Made by a program: the position numbers and the translations under genes | Shown here: positions 26,039-33,133 of the stretch, one piece after another | Position numbering within the stretch: position 1 is the stretch's first letter | Layout of the letters: each line of letters opens with the position of its first letter | DNA from: Candidatus Paceibacterota bacterium | Lineage (GTDB): Bacteria; Verrucomicrobiota; Verrucomicrobiia; Limisphaerales; UBA8199 | NCBI GenBank assembly: GCA_035452965.1 | Contig: DAOTCE010000017.1 | Location: 1-64,000 of the forward strand | DNA: 64,000 nucleotides | Reading direction: 5' to 3' | The notes under the pieces: generated by a model | What the model was told of the DNA's origin: nothing | Database searches by the model: none | What the model saw: the letters and a program-made list of their open reading frames with translations, nothing else

Positions 26039-27760
26039 ATGAGACTTCCCGGTGAGCTCAGCCCAATCGCCGCCCTGCTCGCGATCTTCTGGACCGGTGT
26101 CGCGGCCGCCGCCGAGCGCCCCAACATTCTGCTGATCATGTCCGACGACATGGGCTTCTCGGACATCGGGTGTTACGGCGGCGAGATTCAGACGCCGAAT
26201 CTCGATTCACTGGCCAGGGACGGGGTTCGATTCACACAATTCTACAACATGGGACGGTGCTGCCCCACCCGCGCTTCGTTGCTCACGGGGCTTTATCCCC
26301 ACCAGGCCGGCGTGGGCCACATGACGCGCGACGCGGGCCACGAGGGTTACCGGGGTCAGCTCAACCATCGGAGCGCCACTATTGCCGAGGTGCTGCGTGG
26401 CGGAGGTTATCGCACCTATATGTGCGGCAAGTGGCATGTCACCCGCTTCGACGGGGCCAATGCCCCCAACAAATCCAGCTGGCCCGTGCAGCGCGGCTTC
26501 GACAAGTTCTACGGCACCATCCGGGGCGGCGGCAGCTTTTACGATCCGACCGGCCTCTGCCGCCAGAATACCTTCATCACGCCGGAGAACGATCCCGAAT
26601 ACAAACCGGCCAGGTTCTACTACACCGACGCCATCAGCGACAACGCAGTCCGGATGCTGGGTCAGCATGAGCAGGAGTCGCCCGGCAAGCCCTTCTTCAT
26701 GTATGTCGCGTACACGGCGGCCCACTGGCCCATGCACGCGCTGGAGAAGGACATCGCCAAGTACCAAGGCAAATTCGATGGCGGCTACGGGCCGATTCGC
26801 AAAACGCGTCTCGAACGCCTCAGGAAGATGGGCCTGGTGGAGCCACAATGGGACCTCGCGCCCCAGGCGGGAGACTGGTCCAAGGTCGAGGACAAGGCCT
26901 GGGAAGCCCGCTGCATGGAGGTCTACGCGGCGATGGTGGATTGCCTGGACCAGGGCATCGGCCGCATCGTGGCCCAGTTGAAACAGTCCGGGCGCCTTGA
27001 TAACACCTTGATCTTCTTCCTGCAGGACAACGGCGGTTGCGCCGAGTTGATGGGCCGCACTGTGCCCACCGACCAGCCGACCACCGCCTGCAAGCCGATG
27101 GCGCCGGATGAGCTCCAGCACCGGACCTGGCCGCCGATGCAAACCCGCGATGGCCGCTGGCTGCGGCGCGGCCCTGGCGTGATGCCCGGACCGGAGGACA
27201 CTTATGTTGGATATGGCCAGGATTGGGCCAACGTTTCCAACACGCCCTTCCGCGAATACAAGCATTGGGTGCATGAGGGCGGCATCAGCACTCCTTTGAT
27301 CGCGCATTGGCCGGCCGGTATTCCCCGGAAACGCCGGGGCGAACTGGAGCCCCAACCCGGCCACCTGATTGACATCATGGCGACCTGCGTTGATGTGGCC
27401 GGGGCAGTATATCCCACCGAGTTGAACGGACGGAAGATTCAGCCGCTCGAAGGGGTGACGCTTCGGCCGGCGTTTGCGGGGCGATCGCTCAAACGCCCGG
27501 GACCCATCTTCTGGGAACATGAAAACAACCGCGCGGTGCGCCAGGGCAAATGGAAGCTCGTCGCCAAGGCCGGCCAGCCGTGGGAGTTGTACAACATGAA
27601 GAAGGATCGCACCGAAATGCACGACCTGGCCTCCAGCCAACCCGGGATGGTCGCCGAGCTTTCCGCCCAATGGGACGCCTGGGCCAGGCGCGCGAATGTG
27701 TTGCCGCTCGGCGGCTGGCGCGACCCTGCGCCCCGCGCCAAGGCAGGCAAACAAGAATGA
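26039..27760 (+). CDS. Secreted sulfatase (arylsulfatase type)
   Basis: 573 residues from the ATG at 26039, 7 bp after the previous stop, third gene of the sulfatase operon. Signal peptide ~1-25 (…VAAAA), DD at 36-37 (IMSDDMGFSD), formylglycine motif C74-C-P-T-R (Thr variant of C-X-P-S/T-R), GKWHVT, LQDNGGCAE, HEGGISTPLIAHWP. Length and the HWVHEGGI block fit the classical arylsulfatase A-like group. Three successive sulfatases with different core motifs suggest stepwise desulfation at different positions of a complex glycan. Confidence 0.94.
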   Translation: MRLPGELSPIAALLAIFWTGVAAAAERPNILLIMSDDMGFSDIGCYGGEIQTPNLDSLARDGVRFTQFYNMGRCCPTRASLLTGLYPHQAGVGHMTRDAGHEGYRGQLNHRSATIAEVLRGGGYRTYMCGKWHVTRFDGANAPNKSSWPVQRGFDKFYGTIRGGGSFYDPTGLCRQNTFITPENDPEYKPARFYYTDAISDNAVRMLGQHEQESPGKPFFMYVAYTAAHWPMHALEKDIAKYQGKFDGGYGPIRKTRLERLRKMGLVEPQWDLAPQAGDWSKVEDKAWEARCMEVYAAMVDCLDQGIGRIVAQLKQSGRLDNTLIFFLQDNGGCAELMGRTVPTDQPTTACKPMAPDELQHRTWPPMQTRDGRWLRRGPGVMPGPEDTYVGYGQDWANVSNTPFREYKHWVHEGGISTPLIAHWPAGIPRKRRGELEPQPGHLIDIMATCVDVAGAVYPTELNGRKIQPLEGVTLRPAFAGRSLKRPGPIFWEHENNRAVRQGKWKLVAKAGQPWELYNMKKDRTEMHDLASSQPGMVAELSAQWDAWARRANVLPLGGWRDPAPRAKAGKQE

Positions 27761-27834
27761 CCGCTGCCCGCCGGCGCGGGCCTGTCGAATCTCCACTTTC
27801 CGCAAGGCTTGAGCCTCCTGGCGGGCGTGCTGCG

Positions 27835-29259
27835 CTACCCCTGACCCGGTTGGACATTCCGGCCAATGCGATGCCCCTTCCAGCCGTAAAACGCCACGTA
27901 GGCATAGGCAATCAGCGGGACGATGAAGGAGAATTGCAGGCTCTGGGTAACGTCGGCGATGCGCCCCTGAACGGGGGGCAAAACGGCCCCGCCGAGAATG
28001 GCCATGACCAGCAGCGACGAGGCCTGGCTCTTGTAAATGCCGACGCCTTCGATCGCCAGCGCGAAGGTGTTGGACCAGCCGATCGAGGTAAACAGACCCA
28101 CCCCCACTACGCACCACATGGCGAGTCTGCCGCCGCCGATGATGGCGGTCGCCAACAGCGCGACGACCATCGCCGAGAACATCATCAGCGTGCGGCCGGC
28201 CAGGGATTTGCCGAGCTGGAACAGCAGCCAGCACAGCGCGAGGAACGGCAGGTACATCCGCACCACGGCCCAGCCGCGCAGGGCCCACAGGACGAGGAAG
28301 CCCGCCAGCGGCAATGCGGCCAGCCAAAGCTGTTTGTTGCGGGGCCGCATGTCGCTCAGCTCAACGGCGCCCATGAACCGCCCGATCAGCATGCCGCCCC
28401 AGTATAGCGACACATACTTGCTCGCCTCCAGTTCCGGCAGCCCGGCGATGCCTGGTTGGCCGAGGAAGTTGATGATCACGCTGCCGACCGCAACTTCGCC
28501 ACCCACATACATGAAGATCGCCATCACGCCGAGCACCACATGCGGATACTTCAGCGCGCCGACGCCGCGCTCGATCCTGCCCTCGCCCACATGCGGCAGG
28601 TGAATGAACCAGAACGCCGCCGCCAGCAGCAGGAACACGATGCAAAACCACAAGTAAGGCATCCGGACCGACTCGGCCCCATGCGCGCCGGTCCGGGCGA
28701 AATACTTGAAGATGAGATAGCCGCCGATCAGCGGGCCGGTGGTGGTGCCGACCGAGTTGAACGCCTGCGCCAGGTTCAACCGGCTCGAAGCGGTCCGCTC
28801 GGGGCCGAGTATCGTCACGTAAGGATTGGCGGCGATCTGCAGCAAGGCGAAGCCGATGCCCACGACAAACAGCGCGAGCAGGAACAACGGATAGGCACGG
28901 GCGCTGGCGGCCGGCCAGAACAGCGCGCTGCCGCCCGCCGAGATCAGCAAGCCCAGCACCACGCCGTTCTTGTAGCCCATCCGCGCGATAGGGTCGCCGG
29001 TGAAGGCGGAGGTCAGGAAATAGAACAGCGCCCCGGTGAAGTAGGCCCCGAAGAAGGCGAACTGCACCAGCATCGCCTGGAAGTAGTTCAGCTCGAAGGC
29101 CGACTTGAACCGCGGGATGAGGATGTCGTTGAACACGGTCATGAATCCCCACATGAAGAAAAGGATGGTCATGATCGCGAACGGCCCGCGATAGGTCGGG
29201 CCGCTGGCCGGCTGGGAAATCGGCGCCGCCGAACCGGCGGAGGTGCCACTGTTCGCCAT
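27835..29259 (-). CDS. FucP-type MFS sugar transporter
   Basis: 474 residues, about 12 membrane helices. The N-terminal FFMWGFMTVFNDILIPRFK and the LVQFAFFGAYFTGALFYF block are typical of the fucose/glucose-galactose:H+ symporter branch of the major facilitator family, as are ANPYVTILGP and LNLAQAFNSVGTTTGP. It is convergent with the sulfatase operon (74 bp between stops) and would import a sugar freed by the secreted enzymes. The substrate is inferred. Confidence 0.92.
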   Translation of the reverse strand: MANSGTSAGSAAPISQPASGPTYRGPFAIMTILFFMWGFMTVFNDILIPRFKSAFELNYFQAMLVQFAFFGAYFTGALFYFLTSAFTGDPIARMGYKNGVVLGLLISAGGSALFWPAASARAYPLFLLALFVVGIGFALLQIAANPYVTILGPERTASSRLNLAQAFNSVGTTTGPLIGGYLIFKYFARTGAHGAESVRMPYLWFCIVFLLLAAAFWFIHLPHVGEGRIERGVGALKYPHVVLGVMAIFMYVGGEVAVGSVIINFLGQPGIAGLPELEASKYVSLYWGGMLIGRFMGAVELSDMRPRNKQLWLAALPLAGFLVLWALRGWAVVRMYLPFLALCWLLFQLGKSLAGRTLMMFSAMVVALLATAIIGGGRLAMWCVVGVGLFTSIGWSNTFALAIEGVGIYKSQASSLLVMAILGGAVLPPVQGRIADVTQSLQFSFIVPLIAYAYVAFYGWKGHRIGRNVQPGQG

Positions 29260-29424
29260 AGCGGGGTTCCTTAGAACACGAATCTGCGCTCGTGTCCAGC
29301 ACCCATCTCGAGCGCCGGCCGGCGCCGGGCGCGCAACTCGGCGGTGCCGCAGCCGCCTGAATGTCGCGCGCCGCGGTCGCTGCGCGGCATCGGCGCTCGC
29401 CGGTCTTTGATCCGAACGCGCCGC

Positions 29425-29637
29425 CTATCCCGCAGGCCCGCTTCCGCCGCCTTCCGGCGGCGCGGCCGAGGGTGCGCTCGCCGGCCGGCTCGCGGAATGC
29501 TTGCGCTTCTGCAGGGCCTGCCGGAGCAGGTACTCGATCTGGCCGTTGACGCTGCGCAGCTCGGCCTGTGCCCAGGCCTCCAGCTCGGCCCAAAGCGCCG
29601 GGTCAATCCGCAGCAGAAACGGTTTGCGCTGGCCCAT
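29425..29637 (-). CDS. Small ribbon-helix-helix DNA-binding protein
   Basis: 70 residues. FLLRIDPALWAELEAWAQAE followed by RSVNGQIEYLLRQAL matches the Arc/MetJ-like ribbon-helix-helix fold: a short beta strand then two helices. The Ala/Pro/Gly-rich tail is probably disordered. It starts 6 bp after the SPFH-gene stop on the same strand, so it is in that operon and may autoregulate it through the palindrome upstream. It resembles antitoxins but no toxin is adjacent. Confidence 0.85.
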   Translation of the reverse strand: MGQRKPFLLRIDPALWAELEAWAQAELRSVNGQIEYLLRQALQKRKHSASRPASAPSAAPPEGGGSGPAG

Positions 29638-29643
29638 GCCGGA

Positions 29644-30672
29644 TCACGTGTAGAGGGTGCCGGTGTTCAGCACGGGATGCACCTCGGACTCGCCGCACAG
29701 CACCACCATCAGGTTGCTGACCATGGCCGCCCTTCGCTCATCGTCCAGTTGCACCACGTGCTTGTCGGCCAGTTCCTTCAACGCCATGTCCACCATGCTT
29801 ACCGCGCCCTGGACGATCTTCTGCCGTGCCGCGATCACCGCCTCGGCCTGCTGCCGGCGCAGCATCGCCTGCGCGATCTCCGGCGCGTACGCCAGGTGGG
29901 TCAGCCGGGTCTCCTCAACCACCACCCCCGCCTTGGCGAGCCGCTCCTGGAGTTCCTTCCGCAGCGCCTGGGAAACTTCCTCGACGCCGCTCCGCAATGT
30001 CGTCTCGTTGTCCTCGCCATGATCGTAGCTGTAGCAGCTGGCCAGATGCCGCAAGGCGGACTCGCTCTGCGTCTCGACATACTTCTCGTAATCATCCACG
30101 TCGAACGCGGCCTGCGCGGTGTCCTGCACCCGCCAGATCACAATTGCGGCGATCTCGACCGGATTGCCGCGCTTGTCATTGACCTTGAGCCGTTCGCCGT
30201 TCAGTGTGCGCGCCCGGAGCGACATCTTGTGCCGGGATGGCGCCTTGGCGGCCCCGGAGCGCGCTCCCCCCTGCCGTCCCCCTGGCACGCCGCCCAGCTT
30301 GCCTTCCCCCGCCGACACTTGCAGTGCCGCCACGTTTTGGCGGCCGCCATTGGAGTAAAACGGGTTCCCCCACCAGAAACCGCTGGCTCGAACTGTACCC
30401 TTGTATTCCCCGAACAGGATCAACACCCGTGCCTCGTTCGGCTGCAGAGTGAAAAGCCCCACGGCGAAGATGATCCCGGCGATCTCCATCAATATCCCGA
30501 GTGCAAAGAGCGCCCACAAAGGATGCCCGACAGTGTTCGCGCCCGCTGCGATCGAGTAAATAAACACTGCCGGCCCGCCGATTATCAGCAGCAGCACCAC
30601 GGGAAGCATCACCCACCCGCTGAGAAGCTTGACCGTTCGTTCACGATTAATCGAAGTGACTTCTGCATTCAT
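29644..30672 (-). CDS. SPFH/Band 7 membrane protein
   Basis: 342 residues. Two N-terminal membrane helices (~18-40 and ~50-75), the LQPNEARVLILFGEYKGTVRASGFWWGNPF entry to an SPFH domain, VEIAAIVIWRVQDTAQAAFDV, and a helical tail with EEVSQALRKELQERLAKAGV and APEIAQAMLRRQQAEAV. SPFH proteins scaffold membrane microdomains and protease complexes. An unusual insertion of ~43 residues rich in G, A, R and Q (encoded by about 30226-30354) interrupts the conserved step between NPFY and SLRARTLNG. Co-transcribed with the ribbon-helix-helix gene. Confidence 0.93.
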   Translation of the reverse strand: MNAEVTSINRERTVKLLSGWVMLPVVLLLIIGGPAVFIYSIAAGANTVGHPLWALFALGILMEIAGIIFAVGLFTLQPNEARVLILFGEYKGTVRASGFWWGNPFYSNGGRQNVAALQVSAGEGKLGGVPGGRQGGARSGAAKAPSRHKMSLRARTLNGERLKVNDKRGNPVEIAAIVIWRVQDTAQAAFDVDDYEKYVETQSESALRHLASCYSYDHGEDNETTLRSGVEEVSQALRKELQERLAKAGVVVEETRLTHLAYAPEIAQAMLRRQQAEAVIAARQKIVQGAVSMVDMALKELADKHVVQLDDERRAAMVSNLMVVLCGESEVHPVLNTGTLYT

Positions 30673-30701
30673 GTATTGCCTTTCGTTTGTTCTTTTCCAG
30701 G

Positions 30702-30738
30702 TAGCATTGTGCTATCTTTATGATATCATACTGCTATC
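30702..30738 (-). promoter_or_regulatory. Promoter/operator of the SPFH operon
   Basis: On the minus strand, TTGCGA, a 16-bp spacer and TATGAT form a plausible promoter about 50 bp before the SPFH ATG. The -10 lies inside a perfect 12-bp palindrome TATGATATCATA (30719-30730), flanked by two direct GATAGCA repeats (30710-30716 and 30732-30738). Such spacing suits a dimeric ribbon-helix-helix repressor like the one in the operon (inference). Confidence 0.55.
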
Positions 30739-31183
30739 GCATCGCTTCGCAAGCGGAAAATGTAAGGAAATAGCCAGCCAGCCTGACGGTCCTCCAAGGC
30801 GAAGTTGGCCTGATTACCGCAGGATTCCAGCAGAATCCTCTATTCCTGGACCGCATAGCCACCCCGGTGAGGCAACGCTGTGACACCCGTTATTGCCCCG
30901 TGTGTATCCCATGGGGCCCGACCCCCATGGGAACCACACCGTGTCCCCGCCGGATTGGCACCGTCCCATCGCCGTATTTGGCGCTGGGGCAGGGTGCCTC
31001 AGGCGTGGGGGACGGATGGGGCCAATCGTTGGGGTGGCTGTTGGTGGGCGTGGCCGGGTAAACCCTGCTTGCCGCCCATATCTTGAGCCCACCTGCCCGG
31101 TGAAACGATGCTAACCGATACGGGTCAGGTTGGAACCCGCGCTCTGGGCAGGCAATACGTCAGTGGATTTGCGAAATCACCCG
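30739..31183. other. Intergenic region without a gene
   Basis: Upstream of the SPFH promoter and downstream of the GrpE-like gene. Apart from the hairpin at 30895-30944 I see only GC-rich sequence with no supported gene, RNA or terminator. Confidence 0.6.
30895..30944. repeat. Chimeric copy of the 50-bp hairpin
   Basis: Same 23+4+23 geometry as 13155-13204 and 63848-63897. The left arm carries the TGTGTATCCC variant of the 63.8-kb copy. The right arm and CCGA loop match the 13.1-kb copy, so the arms no longer pair perfectly. The ~270-bp flanks of the other copies are not clearly present. Confidence 0.75.
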
Positions 31184-32047
31184 CTAAGGCGATTTCGACT
31201 CCGACGCGTCCAGCGGCAAGCTGCTCTGTTGGCCGTCCTGAACGTTGGGCGTGCCCGGGGCGCCCGGCGCCGCCTCCCCGCGCAGGCGCACCAGCGCGGG
31301 TCGAAGGAGCTGGCCCTGGAACGTGTATCCAGTTGCGAGAGTCTCGGCGATAACGGCGTCGGCGGGCGGCGGGGCGCCGTTCCCGGCCCGTTGATGGCGC
31401 CTGGCGTCGAACGGCTCCGACTCGCTGGCCGTGAACGGGGTCAGCCCGATGCGCCGCGCGGCGTCCCGGCAGGCGTTCTGGAAGTTGCCCAATTGCTCGA
31501 TCAGGTTCGGCTGGCCGGACCTGACGGCGCCGAGGTGCAGCGCATACACGTGGTCGAGCACGCGCACCAACACCTGCAGCCACTCGCTCTCCGCGCGGCG
31601 CAACTTCTCGACCTCGAGCCGCAGGTTCGCCCGCTCGCTGTCGTTGGCCCGCTGCATGAACTCCGTGAACGCGCGCGCTTCGGTGGTCAGCCGCTCGGCG
31701 ATCTCCCCGGCGGCCCGGGAGGTCTTGTCGGCGGCGTCCTGCGCATCCTGCCATCGGCTGGTGGCGCCGCTGATCTGGGCGGCGATGCCCTCCAGGTCCT
31801 TCAGTTGGGAAACCACGCTGGTCAGCGCGTTCGCCTCGGTCACTTTGATCAGCGCGTCATATTCGATCAGGAAGGGCACGATGCCCAGCACCGCGCCGCC
31901 CGCCACGCACAGGACCACAAACGCCATCTCCCAGCGCCCCAGCGCGAAGTTGCACTGCCAGGCGATGAAAAAGGCCATTCCCAGCAGCAGGGCGTCCCCC
32001 AGCAAGAAGGGCCACTTGGACAGCTTCGGCGCAATCGAGTCGCTCAT
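31184..32047 (-). CDS. Membrane coiled-coil protein with GrpE-like C-terminal domain
   Basis: 287 residues. Two adjacent membrane helices (~15-60) are followed by a long charged coiled coil (~75-190: ERLTTEARAFTEFMQRANDSE, LRLEVEKLRRAESEW). The C-terminal part reads GLTPFTASESEPFDARRHQ … AVIAETLATGYTFQGQLLRPALVRL, closely matching the beta-domain signature of the DnaK exchange factor GrpE (PFDPxxHEA … V…xKGYxLxxRLLRPAxV). Coiled coil plus beta domain is the GrpE order, here anchored in the membrane. It could recruit a DnaK-type chaperone to the membrane. The GrpE likeness is from motif recognition only. Confidence 0.72.
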   Translation of the reverse strand: MSDSIAPKLSKWPFLLGDALLLGMAFFIAWQCNFALGRWEMAFVVLCVAGGAVLGIVPFLIEYDALIKVTEANALTSVVSQLKDLEGIAAQISGATSRWQDAQDAADKTSRAAGEIAERLTTEARAFTEFMQRANDSERANLRLEVEKLRRAESEWLQVLVRVLDHVYALHLGAVRSGQPNLIEQLGNFQNACRDAARRIGLTPFTASESEPFDARRHQRAGNGAPPPADAVIAETLATGYTFQGQLLRPALVRLRGEAAPGAPGTPNVQDGQQSSLPLDASESKSP

Positions 32048-32158
32048 TGCCGCATGGTTTAGAGCAAACGCGCCTCAACTTCAAGACCGGTTGTAATAAC
32101 CGGGTCGGCGACCCCTTTCTGCTCGACTCCCGGCCCGGACACCCCCAAACAATGGGGC

Positions 32159-33049
32159 GTGCGGACGTGCGTCATCTTCAACCCGGTTGCTCGCGGAGAA
32201 AAGGCCCGGCGTTTCCGGCGCCACCTCGATGCCATTGGCGGCGAATGCGCGCTCAAACTGACGGCTGCCGCCGGCGACGCCCGCCGCCTGGCCGCTGAGG
32301 CCGTCGGCGAAGGCTTCGACACCATCGTCGCCGCCGGCGGCGACGGCACGCTCAACGAAGTGATCAACGGCATGAGCGACGCGCCGGACGGCTTCACGCG
32401 CGCCCGCCTGGGCCTGCTGCCGCTCGGCACGGTGAATGTGTTCGCCCGCGAACTGGCCCTGCCGACCCGGCTGGAGGCCGCCTGGGCCGCCGTCCGCCAG
32501 GGACGCGAAACGCGCATTGACCTGCCCTGCGTGGAGCACGGTGCCAGCGGCACCCGGCAGCGCCGCTGCTTCGCGCAGTTGGCCGGCGCCGGGCTCGACG
32601 CGCGCGCCATCGAACTGGTCCAATGGCAGTTGAAGAAGAAGATCGGGCCCCTGGCTTACGTCGTGGCTGGCCTCAAAGCCCTGGCCGGCGCCCAGCCCAA
32701 AATCACTGCCGCCGGCGGCGGGCATTCCGTCACGGGCGAACTGGTGCTGATCGGCAACGGGCGTCTCTACGGCGGGCCGTACAGAATATTCCCGACCGCC
32801 GATCTGCGCGACGGACTGCTCGAGGTATGCGTCTTTCCGCGGGCAAACTGGTTCACGCTGGCCCGCTGTGGTCCCGGCCTGCTGCTCCGCAACAAGCTGC
32901 CGGCCTCGGCCGTGAAGTCGTTTCAGGCCGAATCCCTTGCCCTCTCCAGCCCCAACCCGGCCCCGCTGGAAGCCGATGGCGAACTCATCGGCCACTTGCC
33001 CGCATCCTTCTCCCTCCGGCGTTCCTGCCTCCGCGTCATCATTCCCTGA
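32159..33049 (+). CDS. Diacylglycerol/lipid kinase family protein
   Basis: 296 residues, GTG start. Contains the DAGK catalytic signature VAAGGDGTLNEVINGM (residues ~59-74), N-terminal FNPVARGEKARR, LPLGTVNVFARELALP, and a C-terminal half with GNGRLYGGPYRIFPTADLRDGLLEV and LEADGELIGHLPASF typical of YegS/BmrU-like enzymes. It phosphorylates lipids such as diacylglycerol or sphingoid bases. Divergent from the GrpE-like gene with 111 bp between starts. Confidence 0.93.
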   Translation: MRTCVIFNPVARGEKARRFRRHLDAIGGECALKLTAAAGDARRLAAEAVGEGFDTIVAAGGDGTLNEVINGMSDAPDGFTRARLGLLPLGTVNVFARELALPTRLEAAWAAVRQGRETRIDLPCVEHGASGTRQRRCFAQLAGAGLDARAIELVQWQLKKKIGPLAYVVAGLKALAGAQPKITAAGGGHSVTGELVLIGNGRLYGGPYRIFPTADLRDGLLEVCVFPRANWFTLARCGPGLLLRNKLPASAVKSFQAESLALSSPNPAPLEADGELIGHLPASFSLRRSCLRVIIP

Positions 33050-33133
33050 TCGCGCGGCGGAAAGCAGCCTGTCATCCCTTCGCGCGGGTCGAATCTCCTT
33101 TCCGCCAATGCCGGCCCCATATAGCCTGCTTCA

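Noticed and set aside
29425..30672. Toxin-antitoxin module
   Set aside because: The ribbon-helix-helix protein is antitoxin-like, but its partner is an SPFH membrane protein, not a toxin.
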